Source: Flavobacterium salmonis (lineage in GTDB: Bacteria > Bacteroidota > Bacteroidia > Flavobacteriales > Flavobacteriaceae). From it: a stretch of 64,000 nt of DNA. The stretch's first letter is position 1. Each line of letters begins with the position of its first letter. The stretch covers positions 145,261 through 209,260 of the forward strand of contig NZ_CAIJDP010000088.1 of the NCBI RefSeq assembly GCF_903819435.1. Direction: 5' to 3'. The position numbers and the translations under genes were made by a program. The notes beneath the pieces were generated by a model. That model worked only from the letters and a program-made list of their open reading frames with translations. It did no database searches and was not told the DNA's origin. This document shows, one piece after another, positions 51,791 to 62,600 of the stretch.

Positions 51791-52477
51791 TTATAAATAT
51801 TTTTTGAGTTCTAATAAATGATTAACTTGTTTAATATTTTCCGGAGCCTGGATTTTTTTATCATTAAAAAAAATAGCATCTAATCCTGCATTCAGGGCAC
51901 CGTTAACATCAGCATCCAGACAATCACCTATCATAATACAATTTTCTTTTGAAGCATTTGCCGAATTAATTGCATAATCAAAGATAATACTATTTGGCTT
52001 TTTTACACCTGCCAGTTCTGAATTTGTAATTGTAGTAAAATAATCACGCAAAGCTGCATTGTTTATTTTCTTTTCCTGAACAGTAGCAAATCCATTTGTT
52101 ATGATGTGTAATTTATACTTTGATTTTAAATAGTCTAAAATCTCAATCGTCCCATCAAAAAGATGATTATTTTCTGTCAGAAATTCAATACAATCATTCG
52201 CAATCTGATCAATATCTGCATCAGAAATAACAATATTTAAGGCATCGAAAGAAAACTTTAATCTGTTGTAACGCAATTCTAAATGTGTAATTGCATCATT
52301 TTGATATAACTTCCAACAGGCCTGATTTATCGGAATATATTTTTGGATAAAATCCTGACATTTGATTTCAGGAAATTTGCTTTTAAAAATTCGGTCAAAA
52401 GCCATTTCTGAATTTCGATCAAAATCCCAAAGTGTATGGTCTAAGTCAAAAAAAATATCGGTAATATTTGTATGCAT
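51791..52477 (-). CDS. HAD-family phosphatase, YjjG-like nucleotidase
   Basis: 228 residues. Motif I FFDLDHTLWDFD contains nucleophile Asp11 and Asp13. Motif II HIITNG carries the Thr, and the lysine lies in AGVKKPNS. Motif III is CIMIGDCLDADVNGALNAGL. The DHTLWDFDRNSEMAFDRIF segment and length match the YjjG group, whose E. coli member dephosphorylates non-canonical pyrimidine nucleotides. Substrate here is inferred. It lies 3 nt after radC, forming an operon GNAT-radC-HAD. Confidence 0.85.
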   Translation of the reverse strand: MHTNITDIFFDLDHTLWDFDRNSEMAFDRIFKSKFPEIKCQDFIQKYIPINQACWKLYQNDAITHLELRYNRLKFSFDALNIVISDADIDQIANDCIEFLTENNHLFDGTIEILDYLKSKYKLHIITNGFATVQEKKINNAALRDYFTTITNSELAGVKKPNSIIFDYAINSANASKENCIMIGDCLDADVNGALNAGLDAIFFNDKKIQAPENIKQVNHLLELKKYL

Positions 52478-52480
52478 AAT

Positions 52481-53170
52481 TTATAAAATTCCTTCATCTA
52501 CAAAACTATAATATTTTGTTTCAGTAATAATCACATGATCCAAAACTTTAACATCTAAACTATCTCCTGCCATTTTTAATTTTTTGGTAATGTGTTTATC
52601 TGCATCACTTGGAATCAAAGTACCGGAAGGATGATTATGACATAAAATTAACCCTGTAGCACCAGATTCAAGTGCTAATTTAAAAACCAGACGAACATCA
52701 ACAATAGTTCCGGAAATACCTCCTTTACTTAATTGAGATTTTAAAATAACTTTATTTGAATTATTCAGAAAAAGCACCCAAAATTCCTCATGAGGAAGTT
52801 CACCAATGACAGGCTGCATGATTTCAAAAACCAACTTACTGGATGTGATTTTTGTTAATTCAACTGAATCCTCTGCCCTACGTCTTCTGCCCAATTCTAA
52901 TGCTGCAATAATAGTAATAGCTTTAGCCTCACCTATTCCTTTAAAATCTATCAATTGGGAAACAGACATCTTGCCTAACGAATTCAGGGTATCTACACTA
53001 GCTAAAATTCTTTTGCTTAAATCAACCGCCGATTCATTCCTACTACCGGAGCCAATCAAAATGGCAATTAATTCGGCATCACTCAAAGCATTTTTGCCTT
53101 TCAGCATTAGTTTTTCACGTGGGCGGTCGTCTTCTGACCAGTTTGTAATAGGAAAATGTGCTACTTCCAT
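52481..53170 (-). CDS. radC: RadC family JAB-domain protein
   Basis: 229 residues. The N-terminal helix-hairpin-helix region is SQLIDFKGIGEAKAITIIAALELG. The C-terminal JAMM/MPN+ metalloprotease-like domain has the metal ligands in LILCHNHPSGTLIPSDADKHI (HxH...D) and an upstream Glu in ELPHEEFW. The name comes from an old E. coli allele, and a DNA-repair role is not established for the family. It lies between a GNAT gene and the HAD phosphatase, spaced for co-transcription. Confidence 0.92.
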   Translation of the reverse strand: MEVAHFPITNWSEDDRPREKLMLKGKNALSDAELIAILIGSGSRNESAVDLSKRILASVDTLNSLGKMSVSQLIDFKGIGEAKAITIIAALELGRRRRAEDSVELTKITSSKLVFEIMQPVIGELPHEEFWVLFLNNSNKVILKSQLSKGGISGTIVDVRLVFKLALESGATGLILCHNHPSGTLIPSDADKHITKKLKMAGDSLDVKVLDHVIITETKYYSFVDEGIL

Positions 53171-53183
53171 TCAGGGCTATATA

Positions 53184-53645
53184 TTAAATAATGTTCTTGC
53201 TCATACAAATACTATTTGTAAGGCCTACATAAGGTTCATAATTTTCAATTATTTCGAAACCCATTTTTTGATACAGATTAATTGCTTCCAGTTGTTTATA
53301 CAAAGTTTCTAAAATCAACATCTTAAAACCTTGTTCAATTGCTTTACTTTCAACCTCCTTAATAATGTGCTGAGCTATTCCTAACCCTCTTCCTTCTGGT
53401 AAAACAAACATTCTTTTCAATTCGGCAGCAGTTTCATGATACTTTTTAAAACAGCCACAACCCACCGCTTTATCATCTAAATAAACGATAACCACATTTG
53501 GATTGAATTCAATTACGTTATTACCCCAATAATCCGTTTTTAATTCAGGATAGCGTTCCCACAAAAAAGTATCAAAGGTGTTGTATAAAAATATGAAATC
53601 AGGATTTTCGCTTGTTGTATGAACAACTTTAATTTTTTCAGGCAT
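53184..53645 (-). CDS. GNAT family N-acetyltransferase
   Basis: 153 residues, a single Gcn5-related acetyltransferase domain. The acetyl-CoA loop is in RMFVLPEGRGLGIAQHIIKEVE (R/Q-x2-G-x-G/A pattern). FKMLILETLYKQLEAINLYQKMGFE is the typical C-terminal beta5-alpha4 segment. Substrate unknown. It leads a three-gene operon with radC (13 nt) and the HAD phosphatase (3 nt). Confidence 0.9.
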   Translation of the reverse strand: MPEKIKVVHTTSENPDFIFLYNTFDTFLWERYPELKTDYWGNNVIEFNPNVVIVYLDDKAVGCGCFKKYHETAAELKRMFVLPEGRGLGIAQHIIKEVESKAIEQGFKMLILETLYKQLEAINLYQKMGFEIIENYEPYVGLTNSICMSKNII

Positions 53646-53735
53646 ATAGTTTTATCAATATTTTCAAAAATAAGAAAAATCATTCATTAAAATACATTTA
53701 CTATTCTGATAATCCTTAATTTTAAAACAAAAAAA

Positions 53736-54371
53736 ATGAAATTCAACTATATCTTTTTAATCATGATTTGCCTTTTTTCTTGTAATCAAAAAGAAAACAG
53801 CAATTTAGCTATTAAAAACAACAACCCTGTCGTAAAAACTTTCGAAGAAAAACTTTCAGAAGCGGCAATATCTATAATTGACCCCTCGATAGATTATGAT
53901 CCAACTTATTTTGCAATAGAATACCCAAATGGAGACATCCCGGTAAACAAAGGTGTTTGCACGGATGTTGTTATTCGCAGCTATCGAAAATTAGATATTG
54001 ATTTACAAAAAGAAGTACATGAAGACATGATCGAAAATTTCTCTAAATATCCAAACTTAAAAAAGTGGGAAATGACCAAGACCGATACCAACATAGATCA
54101 TCGCAGAGTTCTTAATTTAGAAGTTTTCTTTGAAAGAAAAGGAACAAAATTACCTGTTTCTGAAGATGCAAGAGATTATAAAACAGGAGAAATTGTAACC
54201 TGGATGATTAATGGAAAGTTACCTCATATTGGAATTATCACAAATAAAAAATCAGAAGACGGCAAACGAAATCTTATTGTTCATAATGTTGGTGGCGGTC
54301 AGGTTTTGGAAGACTGTTTGTTTGAGTATAAGATTGTGGGACACTTTAAATACGAAGGGGCTTCAAATTAG
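53736..54371 (+). CDS. DUF1287 domain lipoprotein
   Basis: 211 residues. Lipoprotein signal MKFNYIFLIMICLFSCNQ, lipidated Cys at 16. The DUF1287 domain begins around YFAIEYPNGDIPVNKGVCTD, with conserved Cys and Asp in GVCTDVVIRSYRKL and a His/Asn region near LIVHNVGGGQVLEDCLF. The domain belongs to the NlpC/P60-like papain fold, so a cell-wall or amidase role is possible but unproven. It stands divergent from the GNAT operon and converges on mpl. Confidence 0.87.
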   Translation: MKFNYIFLIMICLFSCNQKENSNLAIKNNNPVVKTFEEKLSEAAISIIDPSIDYDPTYFAIEYPNGDIPVNKGVCTDVVIRSYRKLDIDLQKEVHEDMIENFSKYPNLKKWEMTKTDTNIDHRRVLNLEVFFERKGTKLPVSEDARDYKTGEIVTWMINGKLPHIGIITNKKSEDGKRNLIVHNVGGGQVLEDCLFEYKIVGHFKYEGASN

Positions 54372-54393
54372 AAAATTTGTCAATTAGATAATT

Positions 54394-54426
54394 TTAAAAA
54401 AAATGCCAACTGCATAGCAATTGGCA
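54394..54426 (-). terminator. terminator after mpl
   Basis: TGCCAA and TTGGCA form the base of a stem whose inner TGC/GCA pairs extend it. On the minus strand it is followed by an eight-T run. It lies 31 nt after the mpl stop codon. Confidence 0.8.
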
Positions 54427-54457
54427 CATTATCAAATTATCTGATTAACGAATTAAT

Positions 54458-55813
54458 TTACTCAATCAAGGTCTTAACTTCATCGAAATTCAAACCTCCA
54501 TAATTACCTGAACTCATCAAAAGCAAGGCTGAATTGTCCAGATTTAAATTGAATAGATATTCTTTGAATTCAGCTGGATTGGTATAAATAATCAAATCTT
54601 CTCTATTGAAAGAATTAGCGATTTGTTCGTAAGTCACTTCTTCTAATTGTTTAATTTTTACAGCATCAGGTGAATAAAACACAACAGCAACATCAGCATA
54701 CTCTAGTGCGCCCTCATACTCTTTTAAAAATTCGGCATTTAAACTGCTGTAAGTATGAAGTTCTAAACAAGCTACTAAAGTTCTGTTTGGATATTGCTCT
54801 TTTACTGCCTTTGTTGTAGCAGCTACTTTACTTGGTGAATGCGCAAAATCTTTATAGGCGACTTTTCCTTTTCCTTCTGCAATTTTTTCCAATCGTTTAG
54901 AAGCACCTTTAAAACTTGCAATCGCTTCGTAGAAATCGGCTTCATCAACACCCATATTTTGGCAGATCCATTTGGCTCCGGCAAGATTATTTAAGTTATG
55001 TGCTCCGAAAACTTCGATTGGCATATCTCCTTCTGGCGTTTTTAATAAGGTTACACCATCGCTTACCGAATATTCCGGTGTATGATAAGGTAGTTTACGA
55101 ATTGGATTGGCTGCAGCCTCTGAAACACGTTTTACTTCAGAATCATTTTCATTGTAAACCAAAATACCGCCGTTTGTAATTTTAGAAATAAAAATTTCAA
55201 ACTGTTCAACATAATTTTCATAAGTTGGAAACACATTAATGTGATCCCAGGCGATTCCTGAAATTAAAGCAATATTAGGCTGATACAAATGAAATTTAGG
55301 GCGACGGTCAATTGGAGAAGACAAATATTCATCTCCTTCTAAAACCATAAAATCATTTTCTTCTGTTAAATGCACCATGGTATCAAAACCTTCTAACTGT
55401 GCTCCCACCATATAATCAACCTCAATATTATGATAATGCATTACGTGCAAAATCATCGAAGTAATTGTCGTTTTTCCGTGAGAACCACCAATTACAACTC
55501 GGGTTTTATTTTTAGATTGTTCGTATAAAAATTCCGGATACGAATAAATCTTCAAGCCTAATTCCTGTGCTTTTAATAACTCAGGATTGTCTGCCTTGGC
55601 ATGCATTCCTAAAATTACTGCTTCAATATCGGCAGTAATTTTTTCAGGAAACCATCCCATTTCTGCAGGAAGAATTCCTTTTTTTTCTAATCTTGATTTT
55701 GAAGGTTCAAAAATTGCATCATCGCTTCCTGTTACCTGATATCCTTTGTTATGCAACGCTAATGCTAAATTGTGCATCGCACTTCCGCCTATGGCGATGA
55801 AATGTGTTTTCAT
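54458..55813 (-). CDS. mpl: UDP-N-acetylmuramate:L-alanyl-gamma-D-glutamyl-meso-diaminopimelate ligase
   Basis: Murein-recycling ligase that joins recovered tripeptide to UDP-MurNAc. Mur ligase fold of 451 residues. The N-terminal UDP-binding segment is HFIAIGGSAMHNLALALHNKG. The ATP-binding P loop is GGSHGKTTITSMILHVM (about 107-123), and the central region contains NNLAGAKW. YKDFAHSPSKVAATTKAVKEQYPNRTLVACLELHTYSSLN lies in the C-terminal domain. The meso-DAP-type peptide fits a Gram-negative wall. It is transcribed alone or with the TPR gene 65 nt upstream. Confidence 0.93.
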   Translation of the reverse strand: MKTHFIAIGGSAMHNLALALHNKGYQVTGSDDAIFEPSKSRLEKKGILPAEMGWFPEKITADIEAVILGMHAKADNPELLKAQELGLKIYSYPEFLYEQSKNKTRVVIGGSHGKTTITSMILHVMHYHNIEVDYMVGAQLEGFDTMVHLTEENDFMVLEGDEYLSSPIDRRPKFHLYQPNIALISGIAWDHINVFPTYENYVEQFEIFISKITNGGILVYNENDSEVKRVSEAAANPIRKLPYHTPEYSVSDGVTLLKTPEGDMPIEVFGAHNLNNLAGAKWICQNMGVDEADFYEAIASFKGASKRLEKIAEGKGKVAYKDFAHSPSKVAATTKAVKEQYPNRTLVACLELHTYSSLNAEFLKEYEGALEYADVAVVFYSPDAVKIKQLEEVTYEQIANSFNREDLIIYTNPAEFKEYLFNLNLDNSALLLMSSGNYGGLNFDEVKTLIE

Positions 55814-55877
55814 TTAAAATTTCAATTTTTAAGTTCTAAATTCTAATTGTTTTCAGAATTCAGTATTTGAGATTTGA

Positions 55878-56567
55878 TTATTTTGAGTCAAATTTTCGTT
55901 TTAATTCATGAGCTTTTTTTGGCTCTTTTAATTTGTTCAAATATAAATTATATAATTTTTGAAATGTAACTTTTGAATTGCCAATTTCATGTGCTTTTAG
56001 ATAATTTTTTTCTGCCAAATCATATCTTTTGAAGTACTCCTCAATTCTTCCTTTAGACAAATAACCATCAACGGGTGATAATTTTGCCAGCTCATTAGAG
56101 TATTTCAATGCTTTCGATTCACTCCCTCCCAATATTCCGGGTAGCTGCAGATATAATTCGATTAACGCCCAACGTGCTGGCAGATGTTTAGGATTTAAAT
56201 CAATCGCTTTCTCAAATGATGATTTCATGTCATCCACCATTCCAAATGCCTTTAATTTATTCACCTCCAAAGCACGCATACCCAAACATCCTCCGTATTT
56301 ATAAAAATAATCCGCTTCAGTAGGTTTTAGCTGTTTTAGCTTTTTGTAGTATGAGGCTGTTTTTTCCCATTGTTTTTCTTTTGCAGATATATCTGCCAAA
56401 CGCTCCAGAGTTTTAATATCATTGGGATGATGCTTTAGATTTTCTTCGAAAACAACTTCGGCTTCTTTGTTTTTTTTGGCATGAAACAACTGCTCCCCTT
56501 TTTCAAAATTGGATTGTGACCACAAAAAAAATGGTGTCAAAACGAAAAAAATCATTAGTTGTCTCAT
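55878..56567 (-). CDS. secreted TPR-repeat protein
   Basis: 229 residues from the ATG at 56567 (the TTG one codon upstream is rejected). Signal peptide MRQLMIFFVLTPFFLWSQ is followed by about five helix-turn-helix repeats, e.g. FEKGEQLFHAKKNKEAEVVFEENLKHHPNDIKTL, KAIDLNPKHLPARWALIELY and EYFKRYDLAEKNYLKAHEIG. TPR arrays mediate protein contacts; partner unknown. It is divergent from the alpha-2-macroglobulin gene. Confidence 0.85.
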   Translation of the reverse strand: MRQLMIFFVLTPFFLWSQSNFEKGEQLFHAKKNKEAEVVFEENLKHHPNDIKTLERLADISAKEKQWEKTASYYKKLKQLKPTEADYFYKYGGCLGMRALEVNKLKAFGMVDDMKSSFEKAIDLNPKHLPARWALIELYLQLPGILGGSESKALKYSNELAKLSPVDGYLSKGRIEEYFKRYDLAEKNYLKAHEIGNSKVTFQKLYNLYLNKLKEPKKAHELKRKFDSK

Positions 56568-56696
56568 CAATCAAAAATAACAAAATATAAAATGTATTCT
56601 TTGCTTTTAGAGATAAATTAGTAATTTGTACGAAAATTATTTACTACTCTCCCAACCTTTTTTAGAAAAAGATACTCTATATAAGAAAACCCACTT

Positions 56697-59600
56697 ATGA
56701 AAAATATACTATTTGCCTTCCTTTTATTTTCAACAGTAATTTTTGCACAACAAAATAATAAAAAATGGGACAAAGTTATTGCTTTTGAAAAAGAAGGTAA
56801 GGTCAAATCGGCCAGTGAAATAGTTTCAGGAATTTATAAAAAAGCAGTTTCAGAAAAAGATGAAGTGCAAATGATAAAATGTTTTTTTTATCATTCAAAA
56901 TACCTATTGGTTATTGATGAAAATGCCCAAAACAAAATTCTTAATAATCTTAAAACGGATATTGGCCGGGTTTCAATTCCATCAAAAGCAATTTTGAACT
57001 TAATTTATGCAAAATGTCTAAATGATTATTTTAAAAGAAACGAATATAAAATCAGGCAAAGAACTAATATTGAAATTCTTGATGAGGACTTTCTAACCTG
57101 GACAGAAAAAAACTTTATTTCCCAAATAAACCAAGCTGTCAAAAGAACGCTAGAAAATGAAATTGCTCTAAAAAATACGCCTCTGACAAAATATGAATTG
57201 ATATTTGATTATCCTTCTTCCGCAGAATTCAAAACTGAAAATTTGCTTAATTATATAGTAAACGAAAGCATTGGCATTTATACTCAAAAATTACGTAATT
57301 GGGAAATTTCGAAAAGTGTCTTTATACCACATAAAAAGGATTTCCTTGGCAATTCTGAGAGTTTTACAAAACTAAATTTAAATTTTATAACAAATGAAAA
57401 TCTTCATCTTGTAATTTCTTTATATCAAAAAAAAGAAAGCAAAAATCCAACTTCGGAGAATCGATTTGAACGCTTACTTTTCTGCAAAATGTTTTTATTT
57501 GGTTTTGACAATGATTATTTGAACGCGCTTAACAAACTTCAAAAAAAAGCGGAAGACAAAATATTAATTCAAAAAATTCAACTTGAAAAAATACAACGTT
57601 TGTTGTCGTCGGCATCGAAAAATGTAAATCCAGATTATAACACCAAAGCTGTAGCGATATTGGACAGCATTATAGCAGTCAGCAATAGATCCAACGCCTA
57701 CAAAACTGCAATAAATCAAAAACAAATCCTGCTTTCAAAATCGATAAATGTTCAGGCTCAAAAGTACACTTACAGCAATGAAAATACGCGTGTTTTTATT
57801 CAATACAAAAATGTAGAGGAACTTAAGATTTCTTTCTATAAAATCGACCAGAAAAAAGCACAATTTTTCAGCAAATATGAAAAATCAAAAGATACTGAGG
57901 CAGAAGAAATTACAAATAGTAAACAGCCTGAAGTTTCGGAAACTTATCACTTAAAAAATAAAAAAGATTATTTTGAGCATTCTACAGAAGTATTGCTGCC
58001 TTATTTAAAAACTGGTTCTTATCTTGTTAGTTTTGAAAGTGAGAGTGATGCGAAAAATCAGAAAGCTTTTGCATATGAGACCATTACCGTATCAAATCTT
58101 TCGATTACAGCATCAGAAAGTAATTTGATGGAAACCTATCAGGTTTTAGATCGAAAAACAGGAAAACCAGTGGAAAATGTAATGATAGATTCGCCAAGAT
58201 TTTCTGCTAAAACGAATCAAAATGGAATCGTTTCCTATAAAAAATCAAACAATAACCGTAATCACGAAACCATTCAATTCTCTTTAGAAAATGATACCAT
58301 TTCATTCAACAGCAATTACCTCTCAAGAAGCGATATTTATCAGGGAAAAAAAGTGGTTAATTTAAAAGGAAAAGTGGGTTTTATTCTGGATCGCGCCATT
58401 TATCGTCCGGGTCAGACGGTATATTTTAAAGGAATTGCAATTCAGAAAAACAACGAAAAAACACACGTAGTTACAAATACCAGTTTTAGAGTTATTTTGG
58501 AAGATGCAGATTACAATGAGATCAAAAACATGGATATGACCACAAATGAATTTGGCTCCTTTTCGGGAGAATTTATTCTGCCTAAAACAGGATTAACCGG
58601 CTCTTTAAAAATTAAGGCCATAAAACCTTTAAATTATAATAAGGATGAACGTTATAACAAAGAGCGAGCAGAAAATCCATTTTGGAATAAAGTAGATTTT
58701 GAATATTCTCAAACCGATTTTAAAGTTGAAGAATACAAACGCCCAAAATTTGAAATCAAATTTGATCCTAAAAAAGAGACTTTCCATGTTAATCAATCTG
58801 TAAAAATAAAAGGTTCTGCCAAAGCTTTTGCAGGAAGTACTATTTCCGATGCTGAAGTAAGTTATATCGTTACACGTTATACGAGTTATGCCCGAAATTA
58901 TTACGGTAGAGAAGATGAGGAAGAAATTGCTGATGGCGAAACAAAGACCGATGCTTCAGGTAAATTTGTGATTGATTTTCCAGCTTTGCCTGACGAAGAT
59001 ACACCAAAAGAAAATTTACCAATTTTCACTTATGAAATTGAAGTTACGGTAACTGACATTAATGGCGAAACGCACGATTCTAAAACTACTGTAAAAGTAG
59101 GTTATCACGATTTGATTTTAGAAGCCGCGCTTCCTAATAAAATTCAGACCAAAGATAAAAATGAAATTATACTGACCAGCACAAACCTAAATGAGGAATT
59201 TAAAGCTGCAAAAGGTGAAATAAAAATATACTATGTCCGGCCGTTTTTAAACAAATTTAAAACAAGGAATTTCGAGAATCCAGAAATCGAAACAATCTCA
59301 GATCAGGATTTTGAAAGACTATTTGCTTACGAAATTACGGGAAAAGAATTATTAACGACTCCAAAAGAAATTTTACTCTATTCCAAAAAAGTGGATACTG
59401 AAAAAGACAAAACTATTCCACTTGACTTTATTTCAAATTATAAATCCGGATTATACAAAGTCGTTTTTAGTGCCAGGGACAGTTTCAACAATCCAATTGA
59501 AACAACTACCGATTTTGAGCTTACGCAAAACAAAGACAAGTTTAATCCAGGCAAATTATTTTCGGCGCAACAAATGAATACCGATCCGAAAAAAGATGGT

Positions 59601-62600
59601 TTTGTTCAGCTGAAAATTACTTCGCAAATTTCAGAACTTTATATTACAATTGCAGGAAATTATAAAAATGAATTATATTTTGAAGAAACAAATCACCTTC
59701 AAAACCATGAAACTATTGTTAAAATTCCACTTAAATCAGAATTTGAAAAAAAATTAAAAATAAGATTGGAAAGCATTTTTGAAAATCAGGTTTTCAATGA
59801 TGAATTAGAAGTTATGCTAAAAACTGAAACGCCAAAATTAGAATGGAAAGCAGAAACTTTTAGAAGTAAAATCGAACCGGGAAGCAACGAAAAGTGGTCT
59901 TTTCAATTAAAAGCCAACAACACAAAAAAAGAGGCCGAAATTTTAGCTTCTATGTATGACAGTTCTTTAGATAAATTTACGACACAAGACTGGAGCAGTC
60001 CTGAATTTTATGAATACAATTACAATTCGGCTAACAGAAAAACGATATTCGGTTTTGATCGAATCTATAAAACAATACCAAATCTAAATGCTTACTTCCC
60101 TAAAATTCAGTATAGCAGTGAATCAACAAATTTAATTTGGTTTGGATTCGATTTTAATACTCCAAATGCTACTTATCTTCAAACCCAATATTTAAAACAA
60201 CTGGATAAAAAAATAGAAAAACCGGCAAATGCTAAAATGATTTCAGGAATTCTCACTGACGAAACCGGTTTACCAATTCCTGGTGCTTCAATAACTATAA
60301 AAGGAACAAAACGAACATCTGCTTCAGATTTTGATGGCTATTATGAAATTGAAGCCGTAATTGGCGAAGAACTAATTTTCTCCTTCCTTGGCTTTAAAAC
60401 AATTTCTGCAATTGTGACAAATACAAAAACTATAAATCAAACTTTTGAAAATGACTCAAGTGAACTCAAGGAAGTTGTAGTTGTTGGCTATGGCACCCAG
60501 AAAAAACAATCTCTTACGGGCGCTATAATGCAAGTCAAAGCAGAAATTACTTCCGCTAATGCTGACACGTTAACGATGCTTTCCGGAGTGGCTGCAGGAG
60601 TAGAAATTGTATCAAATGATGAAAACAATCCGGAATATTATTTTAGAACAAGTAAAATAAAATTTATACCAGGAAAAAAAATTATCAGCGGTCTTACTAA
60701 TCTGGTTATTGATGAATCCATATTATATATCATCGATGGAAAAATAGCAACTGTTGAAGAATTTAAAAAACTAAATCCAACAGATATTTTAGACATGGCG
60801 GTTGTAAAAGATGAAGAAGCAAAAGCCAGTTACGGAGTTAAAGGCGAACACGGAGTCGTTATTATCACAACAAAAAAAGCTTTAGAAGAATTAACACAAG
60901 TAAAAGCCAGAAAAAATCTTTCTGAAACCGCTTTCTTTTTACCTCATTTGAAAACCGATACTAAGGGAAATGTAAGTTTCAACTTTACTTCTCCTGAAGC
61001 TCTCACCGCCTGGAAATTGCGTTTATTGGCACATAATAAAGATGCGGTTTCCGGTTATTTAGAGAAAAGCGTCATTACACAAAAAGAATTGATGGTTTTG
61101 CCGAATTTCCCTCGTTTCCTTAGAGAAAAAGATACGATTGTAATCAGTGCCAAAATTTCAAATGTTACCGCCGAAGCAAAAACCGGAATAGCCAGTTTAC
61201 AATTCTTTGACGCTGTAACCATGCAACAAATTGATGCCAAAATGCTGAATACGGATAACATTAAAAACTTTACCATTTCAGCTTATGGTAACACAACAGC
61301 AAACTGGACTATTACAATTCCTGAAGGTTTACAAGGCGTTCAATATCGAATTGTAGCCAAATCAGGTAATTTCTCTGATGGTGAAGAAAACATCCTTCCT
61401 GTCCTAACTAACAATATGCTCGTTACCGAAAGTATTCCGGTTTGGGTACGTGAAAACTCAGCTAAAGAATATACATTTGAAAATTTAAAAAACAATACTT
61501 CAAGCACTTTAAGAAATCACCAATTTACACTGGAATATACGTCAAACCTAACCTGGATTGCCATTCAGTCACTTCCTTATTTAATGGAATATGAGCATGA
61601 ATGTGCCGAGCAGACTTTTGCCCGTTTTTATGCAAATGCACTCGCTTCTGAAATTATTTCGAGCAATCCTAAAATCGTAACTGTTTTTGAAGACTGGAGA
61701 AAAAATGAAAAACTGAATTCCAAGTTAGAAGAAAACGAAGAATTAAAATCGATTATTCTGGCAGAAACACCATGGCTAAATGATGCAGCTCAAAGCGAAG
61801 ACGAAAAGAAAAAGAATCTGGCTCTTTTATTTGACTTGGAAAAAATGAAAACATCGCAGGAAGCTACTTTTGAAAAATTAAAAAAGAAACAAAATAGTTC
61901 CGGAGGTTTCCCATGGTTTGAAGGTGGCGATGAAAGCGAATATATTACCAGACATATTCTGGCAGGTTTAGGACATTTGTCAAAACTGAGCAAAGATGAA
62001 AACAATACTTCTAAAATCGATGAGATTGCAAAAGCCGGAATTCCGTATTTAGACCAAAAGTTTTTAGAATATCATAAAACGAGAACCGTTAACTTAAGAA
62101 AAGGAGAAAAACTATTGTGGCTTAATCCGTATTCTGACTTGCATTACCTTTATACCAGAAGTTTTTATTTAGAGAAATATCCACTTTCAGATACTTTAAA
62201 AAAAGCAACTAAACGCTATTTCGAAAGAGCAAAAGTAGAATGGCTTACTTATTCAATTTATGAAAAAGGTCTGGCTACATTGACCTTAAGTCGTTTTGGA
62301 GAAAAAGAAACCGCCAGAAAAATCATCGAAAGTCTGAAAGAAACAGCTTCCAATAACGAAGATTGGGGAATGTACTGGATTGCCAATAAAGCAGGCTGGT
62401 ACTGGTATCAGGCACCAATTGAAACTCAGGCATTATTGATTGAGGCCTTCGCCGAAGTTACTCAGGACACCAAATCTGTGGATGCAATGAAAGTCTGGTT
62501 ACTAAAAAACAAACAAACCAAAAACTGGCCAACAACAAAATCAACTACCGAAGCAATTTATGCATTACTGCTGCAGGGAACCGACTGGCTTTCTGTAAAA

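Noticed and set aside
60238..60900. Plug-like segment of the A2M considered as a frameshift fusion of two genes
   Set aside because: The frame is open without interruption for 2183 codons and A2M sequence resumes after the module in the same frame.
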